A stretch of DNA of 64,000 nucleotides, from NCBI GenBank assembly GCA_964035545.1, contig OZ037766.1:5743722-5807721 (forward strand), in the 5' to 3' direction. The position numbers were made by a program, and so were the translations under genes. This DNA comes from Bugula neritina (taxonomy: Eukaryota; Bryozoa; Gymnolaemata; Cheilostomatida; Bugulidae). A model generated the notes under the pieces. The model was not told the DNA's origin. It ran no database searches and saw only the letters and a list, made by a program, of their open reading frames with translations. This document shows, in pieces, positions 41,712 through 54,000 of the stretch (positions are counted from its first letter, which is position 1; each line of letters opens with the position of its first letter).

Positions 41712-42740
41712 CTCAATCTTTTCTTGACTTTATCAAACTAATTTACTAAAGAAAAAAAGTTGAAAACAAAAGAAAATGTGTGTTGAATAAAAAACTCAAA
41801 CAAAAAAGGGAAAAATATCAATAAATTTGTAACTTCGCAACTTACAAAAACTTATCTCTTACTACCTTACAGCTACTGTAGTACATCCACAAATAAATCG
41901 CTAAAGTTTATAAATAAATCATTATTGTTAAATTTATAAAAAAAACATTAAATATTCAAATTATTATGAATATTTATACCAACACTGCAACAGTAATAAT
42001 CATATAAATACAAAATTAATAATATTATTTTACTAATACAACATTATAATCATTGGTTTACTAATAGCAATAGAGTAAGAGTAATACTTATAATGCAAAT
42101 AACACATATCACATATTTATATTTATATCTAATTTGATATTAGTGCTACTGTTAGTATGATCACAATATTCAACTTTATACCAACTGCAAATAATAAAAC
42201 ATAATTATAATATCAAATAATTTAAATCATATTGATAATTTCAATGATGATAATTAAAAGAATATTAATATGATTTTATTGAAATTGAATATCATAAAAC
42301 GCATATTAATAATCTCACATTGATTATTGATATTAGTATTAACAGTAGAGTACTAGTAGTAGTAGTAGTAGTACTAGCCCGAAGTTTAATACTAGGCTAA
42401 AACTATCAGTATGAGTATCAGTATGAGTATGAGATAGTTTCAAATTCAATATTTATAACAATTATAGAATTAAATCATTATGATTATGATTATAATTATA
42501 TTTATAATTATTAGTATTACTATGAGTATGAGATTACATTTACTATGACTATAAGTATAAGCATAAATAAAAATTCATTATTAATAATAATATTTAATGT
42601 TTATAACATTCAATTATTATGTAAATTCAACTTGAATGAAATTCCAACTGAAAGACTTAGAGCTAAAAGTAAAAGCTGCTGTGATACCCTGATTGGTCTG
42701 AAAGTGGAAGACAAATAAAAGCTCCGACAAAATAAAGAAA

Positions 42741-42908
42741 CGTTCTATAAGCAGCTTCAAGTTGGGGGTGATTGAGTGCAATAGTTTAAGATTCTAGAGT
42801 TTGGAGTTGGGGAGTTCCAAGTTCTAACTTAAATTTCTAACTTTGAACTTGAGAAGCTTAAACTACTGCACTCAGCCACCCTCAACTTGTAGCTGTTTAT
42901 AAAACAAT
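42741..42908. mobile_element. Foldback/MITE-like inverted repeat
   Basis: Arms of about 45-50 bp: left CAAGTTGGGGGTGATTGAGT, right complement CAAGTTGAGGGTGGCTGAGT, surrounding about 65 bp of interior. Pairing is about 85 percent by eye. No coding capacity and no clear target-site duplication. Confidence 0.65.
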
Positions 42909-43216
42909 TCAAAACTGAAGCTACGAAATAAAAGTTTAATGGAACACCTAAAAACATAGGCTGTGAACTATGTTTGTTCACTTTTCATTTTACGTCGGTA
43001 CAAAAGCTGTTGGCCGAAAGTCTAATAAAAGCAATATTGCTCTATTCAGAGTTGTCTCCTCTAAGCAAGCTCTCTCGATGCATATCGCTATAGTTATTTC
43101 ATGTATATAATATTATGTAAAAGCAATATATACAGAGGCAGTAGCACTACACAGATACACGGCTGAAAATACTCAACTGAACTGTTGATGGGCTGTGAAA
43201 GATGGGCAGTAAGACA

Positions 43217-43390
43217 ATGAAGCTGGTGACAATGAGTTGTGCACTCCACCTAAGAGCAGATGTGGACAGGCCGTATGTTAGCAGAAAATAAGTTGGTAGA
43301 CAGGTAGATGAATGTGAAAGGATTGGATATTGCAGTTTGTCAGATTACCTAAAGGAAACTGGCATAGATCGAGACACCATGCACCCTGCA
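43217..43390 (+). pseudogene. Decayed LINE reverse-transcriptase C-terminal fragment
   Basis: The frame reads CALHLRADVDRPYVSRK, an in-frame stop, then VGRQVDECERIGYCSLSDY. This resembles a segment common after the reverse transcriptase core of invertebrate LINEs, where an ADVDRLY-type motif is followed by a Gly-Gly-Arg-Gly segment and a VE-x-C motif. The stop codon and lack of a flanking frame show it is dead. Family assignment is tentative and from memory. Confidence 0.45.
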
Positions 43391-43932
43391 TAACTTTCCA
43401 AAAGGACAAAACCGCAGTAAACTATAATGAATGACAAAGTTATAGAGAGAGCTGGTGTTTGGAAAAGAAAGCTAGCTCTGGTTGGTTGAAAATCTATAAT
43501 TTAGCACAGCAGTACTATTTAGAGCCAATCAGGTACAAACATATAAAATCATTCACTATTACTTTTTTTAAGAGTTGTGCATATATTTATAAACATATTC
43601 AAGGTTTAATAATTAATGTGAAGCCTCAATTGCTTAAATTATGGTACTTTGCCATACTTCAATTACAGCTAATAGTTCCACAGTGTTACATAATTGCATC
43701 GGCAAAAAGAAATCAATTTTAGCTATTGAATTCAATTCAACATATGAGAGAGTAAAATTTATTCTAAAAATATACTGTACATTATATAAAATTTTGAGTG
43801 CTATCTTATCAGGTTTTTGTGGGTACTGCCAGATGTCTCTAGCTGAGTAATTTGCATAAGACTAAACAAGTTTCTAACTTTGCAATACTAAATGCGTTCT
43901 TAGAAACAGAATTACACGTGGCTTACTATAAA

Positions 43933-46900
43933 ATGTATTTTAGTTTTCAAATAACATTCTGGGTAACAGCACTAGCTGTTGCTACTTTACTGAAAGGTAG
44001 GCTATAAGGCACGTTTTCAATTTAAAATTGAAAAGCAATGTATTTTTTATCATCAGTTATTTACCTTGTGAAGTTGTCTTTTCTATGAGTATTTTATCAA
44101 CTCTGATCTTGTAGATGTGAAGGGTCTGTCCTTTTCTGGTTGCTTTACCCTAGCACCAGATCTCAAAGTTCCTACGAATGTAGAAGTGCTAGGGTGGAGT
44201 GATAAATCGACGTCTTCGGCTATTAGTGTTAGGTTTTGTGTAAATCATTGCGTGGATAAGAGAAAGAAATATGCTGGAATTGTGGCGGTATAATTATGCT
44301 AAATATTTAATACTAATCTTTTAGAGTTTACTATGAATTTGAGTTTGCAACTGTATTAATTGTTGTGCCTTTTTGCATTGCGTAGGGGAGCTCTAGTACT
44401 AAGCCCGCTTGTGTGTGTGGAACTGAGCGAGCCTTCACTCAGCTAGGAGTGGCCGACCACAGTCAGTCTCAGTTGCCATGTACTCACAGCGTTTGGTATA
44501 TGAAAACATACGTAGCCTACGGTGAGTTGCTTTTGGACTTTGCATGTGAACTTGTCAGCTTATTGTACTCATCCTGTCCAGACAATTTCTGACACATTAC
44601 ACATCTCAGTAAGAGCAACTGCTAGACATTTCATATCTGTTTTATTGCTATGAATATCAGAGATCTATAATATAATATAAGCTAGTGCAGATACTTTAAA
44701 AGTTGGAAACAATAGATTATATTTCTACAACAGAGTCAAAATAGTATACACATTTTGCTGTTGAAGAGAAAACAACTTTTACAAGTTATATAGCTTTAGC
44801 TAATTGATTTGTGGAAATATTTTCACTTATTAATATGAGATTAACAGCATGTTTCTCACTTAAAATTCAGGAGGTATAAGCAGTAAGTAATGGAGAAATT
44901 AAACAAAGCCTATTTTTCAGATAAGAAACATAGCAACAAAGTCATGTTCTTGCAAGCATTTTCAAAATTGAGACAATTAAAGGACTCAAGCTATTGAAAT
45001 TTTTCTGCTACTCAAATGAAATGTATTGGTTGTTAACATAAATAATTGCATGTGCTTAACCAGCTAGGCATCAAGTGGTTTTCTATACAAAATTTGCATA
45101 GTGATCCCATGCATTTTAAATATATACTATGCTATTGTAGCTTTTGGCTGGAATTATATAAACATTACAGCTGCTTCATATCAATTACATTATATATTAT
45201 TCATTAACGTCACCATACACTCTATATAGCTGCTGATAGAAATTTATTTTAGTAATATTTGAAAAATATTATGGATTAATCTTATGTTGTGCAGAATTCA
45301 CTATACATTCCTTATAATATAAGAACAATAATTGTAGGTGATGTCAGCTCACAGAGAGTGGGTTGCTATAGAGAGGTAGATGATGCAAATAACTTAGCCT
45401 CTTCCACTCATACTTGGTTTGATACGTGGATGATGTCCCCCAACTTCTGCATAAAGTACTGCGATGCAAATGGAGCTTCATTCGCTAATTTAAAAGTATG
45501 TCACTTTCATAAAAAAATTTTCTTTGTATTGTATTTTTCCAAAGTCAAAATTTATATAATTAGAAATACTCTATATGCCTTTAATCATAAACCTATTATA
45601 AATAAGTTTAAAATTCGATATATTTTTTGTGCTTTTGATTTTATGCAATATGTTCTTGTAGAAAGGCAATACTTGCTCCTGTGGTATTAGCTTTGCTAAA
45701 CATGGCAGGGTAGATGACTCCCAGTGTAACAAAGCATGTGCTGGAAGTCTTGGGGAAAAGTGTGGTGGAGATCTGGCTAATTCAGTCTATAGTACCACTT
45801 GTAGGTTATCCTTCACTGTTGATTTTATCCTTGAACTTTATTGATTATATTTCTTATATAGACTGGGGCTTAATATTTATTACTGTAGTGAAAATTTAAA
45901 TCTGCTTTGAAGTGTGTCACATAACAATCCTTAGTAGCTTAGTAGCAAATATTTACTCAATTTAAAATGAAAGCATCTTTACAGCATTAAACGAGCTGCT
46001 TAGACCAGGAACTAGCCTGAGGCCCAATGGATTCCAAGTTGGTCAGCCCGTCAAAGTACCTAAAACACAAACACTCATCAAAAATCTATTTGATCTGCAA
46101 CAGGCTATTAACAATCAAGTCCCTAATCAGGATGTACAGAACGTTGGAAACACTCTATTTCAAGGACAGGAGCAGTTGCAGGCTATAATGGGTAGTCAAT
46201 TGTTATCTCAAGTTTCCTTGTTCTGTTCAATGTACAGGTAGAAATAACTTCTGAATCTCAACAATTGAGTGTCGAGATGTTGATTTTCACTAGATTCGAG
46301 TTATTTAGTGTTTGTGCAGACAACTCCAAATTATATACAGAAAATTACTGCTTACATTTATTTGAAATTATTAGGCTTATAAACTGTAAGTTTAATTCTG
46401 AGTTTCCTAATGCACTACCGCAACTAATAATTTTATTTCCTTATTATGTATAGCTCAAGGTCTCAGCCTGTAGATAACACTTATTCATATATCTATAGAT
46501 TTGAAGGCGCCTCTAGAGGCTCTTGGAAAGTCTCAAGGCTTTGGTCTCTCTAACTCTGCAGACACGAGGCAATGGCTTGCCTTTGATTTTCCAGCGGAAC
46601 TTCAAATCTTTGCAGATGTCATCAAAACAGCTCATAATTTTATAGATGTTGTAAGTTTATCTGTTTTCTTAGAAATTAGAAGTACATTTTACCACATGAT
46701 TGGATCTGTTTAATTTAATACAATTAAGTCTATTTTACGTTTGCAACATTCTTGTAACATGCGCAAGCTTTCCCATAAAGTTTTCTAGCTTGTTTCTTCA
46801 TATTGTGGTTTTTGGGATTAACTTATCTGAACCCATTTCTGCTAAACTGCTAATGCCTATGCTATATATCATGTTTCAATGTCTGGCTATACAATATTAT

Positions 46901-49900
46901 GATTTAAATTTTAATAAAAGTTTTAATATTTTGAAGAAAGTAAAAAACCTGATTAATCAAGTTAATCGCTATTCTCGGCTTTCTGCTGCATTGAAACCTG
47001 CAATCAGTGAGACACTAAATAAGTTGATGAACTACGTCCAGAATGGCTTGAAGATCACAGACGTGGAGCAATCTGTCCAAGTTGGTAGGCATTGGTTTTG
47101 TTGCAGCTTTCTATGTTGGAAAGTTTTGTTGTTTCAATTGAAACCAAATATTTTAGTGAACAAGCTACCTATTATTATAAATCTCATCGTAATTCATTGC
47201 ATTTGCATTCTAACTTGAAAACCTGCTTAATTTTTTAATCCTATTATCAACTCATCTATTAATTGTTATATTTACAAAAAAAAATGGTTAAGTTATTATT
47301 TTGAGTAGAAATTTAACTCACATTTGAGCTGAGATAGAAAAAAGTCAACCGTGATGGTAATATTTGTTGCAGCGCAACTGATGATCTCAGCTAGTGGGAA
47401 TTGTCTCCCACTGTTGACATCAAAGCAATCGGAGATGATAAACAACCTAGAGTCTGTATCCCAGTCACTCATAGATGGGCCGAGGGGTACAAAGAAGCTA
47501 ATACAATACTTGATGGACCCGTTTGCTGGCTCAGCCATCACAGCAGTTGCTCCTCCAAATGTGGACAGCAAGAAATGGAAGGGTTAGTTGTTATTACTTA
47601 TATCAGAAGGCTTTTAGGAAGCAGCTGTGGTCTAGGGGTTAAAGTGTGGTCTAGGGGCTAGAGGGTTTGCCTAGGAAGCCAGAAGTCATTGGTTTAAACT
47701 CCGACAAAGGCCATTGGTGGTGTTAGGAATGGCATCCAGTCATAATTGCTCCTGTGCCTCATCTAAATAAGTTCTTAGCCTGATTTAACAAAAAAAACCT
47801 TTCCATCAGGAGTTTCTTACAGGGATGGTGACTCTAAACTTGCGTGAGTTGTTTTTTTGTCGGAAGTATTTTGCTCTACGGCATAGCTTATAGAATTAAT
47901 GCAATTTAGTTTAGTTGGTTAATGGACATAAAGGTAAATCTTTTTTTGTCAAACATTATTTTGCCTCTCACCTCAATTGCAGACAGTATAAAAGAGATTG
48001 AAACTGGCTGGTTTACATTCCTGTCTACTAATGGAATACAGTTTGGGAATCTTGTGTTGAGTCCATATCAAGTGTGTGATGGACCCAGTGGTGGCAACTG
48101 CACGGTAAGGCTTTCTACTAGAACTTAGAAAATATAAAAGATTTTGCTCTTTTCTGTTTAAACTATAATATTTTATTCACACATAACATTAAGCTGAAGT
48201 GTTTATATTGTAGTATTGTTTTACCAGATTCATATCAAAAGAAAAATTCTTTAACCTTTTTGGTAATTGTGTATATTTTATTTTCTGCTCTAATAGCAAA
48301 GCTTCAACAAACTGGTAAATTTTGGATGTGGATTTGCAAATGTAGAGTTGCCTCGTTCTTGACATAATAAGCTAATGTGGCTGTATAATTAATATAGTGC
48401 AATGTGGCATTGCAGCCCTATATATATAACCTATATAGCCCTAAATGTTTAGAAATGCAGTAATTTTCACCATCTTTTTATGCAAGAAAAATAATTAAAA
48501 TTTGTAAAGCAATTTTTTATTTCAAATTTTTCCAATGAAAAAAGACAACTCCAACTTTAAAGATTGTACTCTAGAAACACATTATCTTCACAAGAATTTA
48601 TATTTGAGTATAACAATGTTTTAGAGACTTTACTTTTACCGCGGCATGCAGATTAAAAACATTGAGCTATTATGATGTGCATGGTGTAGGGTAGCTCACA
48701 ACATTAATGCAGTATATTATGTATATTATAGTTGTCTACTAGGCACCAAGAATCAGTTGATTAAACTATGGAATATGTTCAAACAAGCGTTAATTTCAAA
48801 GCTTTGTTATAAATATATTGCATGTGTTCTATAGATGGTTGACATCAGCTTCATTGATTTAGTAAAGAGACCAGGAGACAATGATGCAAAGAAGGCAACC
48901 AGCACCTTCATTAGCGGTTTCAAGGCAGCATTTGAAGCTTTTGATTGGTCTATTTGTATGTAAATTACGTTATCCTATCTTTCACATAATTTTGAATAAC
49001 ATTGTTGATACTTTTGTACTCTGTACACTCCCATAACAGATGAATTAAAATACTAAATACATGCTTAAACTGCTTCAAAATTCTTTTGTTGACAATTTTA
49101 TGGAATTGTCTTGCATGCTTTTCATTAGGCCAAACACAGCTGCTATACATGTATGCTACCTGATTAAAATGCTAAGATAAATTTTGCTTGTTTGTCTATG
49201 AGTTATTAATGTTATTCCCCCTATTCACACTTACCGTACCGTACGCCGTAACAGCAAGTTTTAGCGATTTTTGTTAACATCCGGGATAAATCGTACTCCG
49301 GTATACGTTGCGGTGCTGATCAAGCAGTGCTTGATTCAAAAAATCACGGCGGGCTCCTATTGGGTAGAGTTGATGTGGTACTAAAATTTAAAGAACATTT
49401 TCGCTAGTTTATTTTAATCGCTTATTTTTGATTTAATTTAACCAATTCAAAAGTTTTAAAAGATTAAAAAATCTTTATCCGGCTTGTTTGAATTAAACTC
49501 AGCTTAAAAATCTAACTTTCCCTAATCACAAAATCGAGCAAACCAAAAACTTAAAACTGATTTGGACGGCTTAAATATTCATTATTTAAATTAGTTTGCA
49601 CAATTATTTTAAAAACGGATATCTTTAAAAGAAAGATTCTTTTCATGTTATTGCTTTTATAATTTAGTAAATAGCATTTATATAACATCTTTTGATAAGA
49701 ATGTTGCGAATAATTTGTAAATAATATTCAAAGGCGTTCAAATCACCGCAGACAAGAGTTGGCTTTATTATGATTGGTCACAGCTCAACGTCATGCATTT
49801 TACTTTTACGGCAATGTGTGAACACCCGTTGACAAAATGCAACAGCGTCGCCATTTTATTTTTGCTGTTACGGCGTACGATACGGTAAGTGTGAATGAGG

Positions 49901-50164
49901 GGATTATTCTATGCTGTATTCTTTTGTTTATTTGTTGTAGTTTACAGAAAACTTGACGAAATATCTCGGGATTTCCGATCTATTGAGCAGTACTTGGTGC
50001 AGGCAGGTCTCTCCTCTGCTGTCAATGTTAGAAAGCTACAGGCTCCTGTCACTGACTACAAATTCACTCGTTCATGCGTGACACAGTTGTCTGACCTCTT
50101 ACACCACGTCTGTTTCAGCAACTCTAAACCTGACGACAGCAAAGTCACCAAGATCACATGCTAA
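43933..50164 (+). CDS. Secreted double-WSC-domain protein with an unidentified C-terminal region (copy A)
   Basis: Twelve exons: 43933-43996, 44115-44287, 44386-44521, 45338-45495, 45662-45800, 45985-46191, 46499-46650, 46937-47084, 47373-47582, 47983-48104, 48835-48955, 49941-50164. They total 1854 nt, 617 aa, with matching phases throughout. Exon 1 is a signal peptide (FQITFWVTALAVATLL). Exons 2-3 encode a diverged WSC domain (FSGCFTLA, CVCGTERAF). Exons 4-5 encode a canonical one (VGCYREVDD, TCSCGISF, CNKACAG, CGGDLANSVY). WSC domains are cysteine-rich putative carbohydrate-binding modules. Residues 224-617 are mostly helical by eye and belong to no family I know. They carry cysteines shared with copy B and end in TC. 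No transmembrane segment or GPI-like end is visible, so secretion is likely. The exon-8 acceptor (TTTGAAG) is chosen by alignment to copy B. Confidence 0.85.
47617..47826 (+). mobile_element. tRNA-derived SINE in intron 9 of WSC-A
   Basis: The head has an A-box-like GTGGTCTAGGGG, duplicated in tandem, and a weak B-box (GGTTTAAACTCC). The body AGGCCATTGGTGGTGTTAGG continues to CATCCAGTCATAATTGCTCC. The same body occurs in reverse orientation at 55619-55806. The tail ends near TTTCTTACAGGGATGG. Confidence 0.8.
49217..49903. mobile_element. Non-autonomous terminal-inverted-repeat DNA transposon in intron 11 of WSC-A
   Basis: About 690 bp with about 40 bp terminal inverted repeats. The left end CCCCCTATTCACACTTACCG continues through GTACGCCGTAACAGCAA. 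The right end is its complement with about three mismatches. Flanks share ATT (or TTATT) directly outside, compatible with a short target-site duplication. The interior has no open frame of note. The right end stops 37 bp before exon 12, next to the branch and pyrimidine tract. Confidence 0.75.
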
Positions 50165-51026
50165 AGTGTCCGGACTAAAATATCGTTTCATCAAATAAAA
50201 CTGTGAATACACATTTGCCTTTACAGATATCAGAATTAACTTTGTGAATTTCCTTTCACTTAAAATAATCAAATATAATGATGAATTCTTGTATTACGAG
50301 CACTGCAGTCTGCCTGTGTATAATTCTGTCATTCACTTACACCTACCATTTCTTGTAATGCTGTGTGTGGTTTCAGCCTGTGAGTGGAAAATTTTGTCTT
50401 TTGAATAGCTGAGTTTTTTCAAACGAAGGCTTAAAATGACAATTTTTGTACATATAGTTTTAACTTGCATGAAAAAATCCAGAGTTGCCTTAGTTGTAAT
50501 GGTAATGAGCGTGCGTTGCACAGCAGAAATTTTAACAATAATCTTTATTGTAAGATATATTATATTCCAACACAAGGATTGCATTTAATTTAACAGTAAA
50601 AGCATTTAAAATGTGAGCAGAGATTTTGAGTCTGGTTAAGCTGAGGTTTCTAGTTCTGGTTAATTTAAAAGTTGGGTTGGAGCATTAGTGGTTGCCTTAG
50701 TAGGAGAGTTTTCTATAGAACCCAGACCTCACCAAAAGGCTGTTGTATCCACCTCATTGCTTAGACTGGAGATGATTAGCTGTTTCACTATTGTTCAAGG
50801 TTAAATTGATAAGAAGTATATAATAAGGTTGCAAACGTACCACATATAGCTAACTTACCCTATCATCACACTATAATTTTGATAAAAAGTACATCAAGGG
50901 TTACTTCCTGCATGGTAAATTGTGGGTAACAGCATATGGTTGAAGTTTCTGGCTTTAGAATATGCAAGATTTATATCAGCAATAGCCTGTGACAGGCATA
51001 GTTTGTGTATTACAAGCTGCATCTTT
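50165..51026. other. Spacer between WSC-A and WSC-B
   Basis: About 860 bp with the 3' end of WSC-A and the presumed promoter of WSC-B. Nothing else recognised. Confidence 0.5.
50194..50199 (+). terminator. Candidate polyadenylation signal of WSC-A
   Basis: AATAAA 30 nt after the stop codon; position and context fit a very short 3' UTR. Confidence 0.5.
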
Positions 51027-54000
51027 ATGAAGTATGAAATGATTTGCTTCAGAATATTCTGTCTGCTCCTAGTGATCTGCGGCTCTAACTTGTTTACAGG
51101 TAAATACAGGTGGCATTAAAAAATGTATTAGAATTTAGGTTAGAAATGTTACTTTACGTTTCCAAATATATATTACAAGTGTTCACACATTATATATTTC
51201 AAGTTTCCACATATATGTGTTACAAGTTTCTATGTATATATTATAAGCCACCATTTTAATATGTGAGCATGTGATGCAATAGGAACAGCTGCCAGGACAT
51301 TCTCCGGCTGTTTCACAGTGAAAACCGGAGCCAATCCAATTGATATTGAAAATGCCGGATGGAGCGAATACAGTTTGTCTGAGCTTAGCATATCCAAGTG
51401 TGTGGAAATATGTGCCATCAGTTATAAGAAGTTTGCGGCTGTTACAACGGTACATTTACTTTCCCACTACATATTATCTAAGTTTCTCGATTAATTGATC
51501 AGTGTTCTGCAACTTTTAATATGCATGCAACATTTAATTTTAAAAAAAATAATAAAATGATCAGTTGCCATCACGTTTCAACATCTATCGCTATATCAGT
51601 GTAGATAAATAAATAGTCAGGTCTAAATTTTTTTCATATGTCAACACTTGCATACTACATGTATTTGCAAGTCTAGCTTTAGATTTACTACCCTTTATAT
51701 GTACTAAAAATCATTATTTTACTTTCTTGACTTCAGATGATATTTAGTTTTGTCACTTGTTGAATGGTTCAGGTAGACAATGAAATGGCTGCATGTCACT
51801 GTGGTACAGAACAAGCTTACACTAGACTGGGATCAGCTGACCATATTGACCCTCTCATTCCTTGTCACAATAGGGAATGGTCAATGGAAGTGTATCTTGC
51901 CACTGGTAGCTTAGAATTTTATCTATTTCTTTGCTAAAATTGTGCTAGAACTTATTCTAATTTATTATTAATATAACAATTATATTATGCTACAACGTAC
52001 TATATTATATAGCTAGAATGCATTAAGCCCGTGGTATTGCTTGTTTTATTTTTGAAATGTAAAATTATTTTCTTCAGAAAAATGTTTTCCTATTACCTTT
52101 AAAATTAATCAAGACAACTAAAATAGCATTATTATACCACAGTAAGAGCTTATTGATCCAATAGTAAAGCTGTATTTTTCTAATGCCTCTGTGACCAAAC
52201 TGACAAGCACCTGTGACACTTGCCTGCAGGTGATGTTAGTTCACAGTATGTCGGATGTTACAAGGAAGTGAATGACACGAGTAACATGGCTTCTTCCTCC
52301 AAAAACTGGATTGACAACTGGATAATGACTCCAGAAGAATGTGTCAGATACTGCAAGCAAAACCGAGAGTTTTTTGCTAATGTCAAGGTAAAATTGTTGT
52401 GAAGATACGTTGTCTAACAAAAATTTGATAGTTTTTAAAAATTCCATTGGCTTTCGAGTTGCCGTACCTTACAGAAGCTGATAATTATATTTGATACTCT
52501 AAACATATCCAGGGCTGCTGTGGCTTGCTGTGAATATATTATATTTAATTCTGTGAGCACATTACTATTAAATTTGAAGCCCTTAACTTTAGAATTGAAT
52601 ATCAAATGCCATCATATATTAAAATTGTTGTGCCTTAAACCAATCGCATAATAACTAAAAACATATATACTGCTTTTTATCTGCCACCATGGGTCTTGCA
52701 AACTAAAAATAGACTTAATTTTATCCTATATAACTTCATTCTATTATATAGTATTTTCATCAACCTAAATTTGCTGCTGCTTACATTCATGAGGATTTTT
52801 GGAATCAGTTCTTTAAAACCTGGCAAAACTACATAACCTACATACTATTATACCATGACTATTTAATATGGCTGTGTTAAATGGAGGTAAATCATTCATG
52901 CATTTGACTTAAAAAACAATTTCAAGAGATTTATGGTTAGCCGTGCAAAAATACCAGCACTGGATATACCATACATTGTAAACCCTGATGGACGCTTGCT
53001 TGCTCTCTAATTAATTTAAGTGATATGAAATGATTTTACAAAGTGATTAAGTTAAAAGCTCTAAAAAACTACAGTGTAAATAGATAGTTTCAATTGTAGC
53101 ACGGAGACGCATGTACATGTGGTATTAGCTTTGCCAAACATGGCAGGGTAGACAACTCTCAGTGTAACAAAGCATGTGCTGGAAGTCTTGGGGAAAAGTG
53201 TGGTGGAGATCTGGCTAATTCTGTGTACTTCACTTTGTGTGCGTAAATTTCAATAGCCAATAACAGTAAAGTATCATTCATTTTAGTTTTAGAATTTTGG
53301 CAATACAATATAAAATAAAATCAATGTAGGAAATTTATTTGGTCCAGTATTAGCCTAATTTAAAAACAATATAACTGCAGGTTATATCATGTTCTCAATT
53401 ATTGCATGAATTCATAAATGATGCTTTATTAAGTATAGTCCTATATATAATAAAAAATATTTTGCAATATCACTGTTTATTTGAAAAAGAATTAACTTAG
53501 CAGTTTCTACCTGATGAAACTCTAATTCATTGATTCAAAGGGAAAATATTGTATTATAAATCAATAAGATGCATGCTTCTAAGAACACTCATCAACGTAT
53601 TTCTTTTTAAACAACTTTTTCATTCGAAATTGTTTTCTTTTAAGATATTCCACACACAATTTGCTTTCAATTTCTATTGTAGCTCTGCAAGAAATGTTGA
53701 GAACTACATTTAACCCCACCATAATATTACGCTCTAATCCAGTAGCCAAAGTAGATGTCCCGTATACTCAGGCCTTCATCAATGACATCTACAATGTGAA
53801 ATCTTCTCTAAGTGCTAAGCTGCCAGTCCAAAATGTTCAAATTATTCTGAACCAGATGACCAATAGCATGAAGCTACTTCAGTCTGTAGCAGGTATGCTC
53901 TCCACGTCACTGTTACATAGATAGGCACGGGTATATTATTATGATACATTTAATATTATATGATACATATTCTACATATTATAATATATTTTTTTTATTT

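Larger units (their letters stand above)
41712..43932. other. Spacer between divergent nucleobindin and WSC-A genes
   Basis: About 2.2 kb. From about 41930 to 42620 it is AT-rich low-complexity sequence with short TAG and ATTATA repeats. It also holds an inverted-repeat element (42741-42908) and a decayed LINE fragment (43217-43390). No other coding exon was seen. Promoters of both genes must lie here but none could be picked out. Confidence 0.5.

Noticed and set aside
43459-43850. Plus-strand open frames before WSC-A
   Set aside because: AT-rich frames without splice context, a signal peptide or recognisable similarity. The convincing start is at 43933.
46700-47218. 172-residue open frame treated as one exon
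   Set aside because: Only 46937-47084 aligns with the paralogue exon at 54714-54861. The hydrophobic first part is intron read-through.
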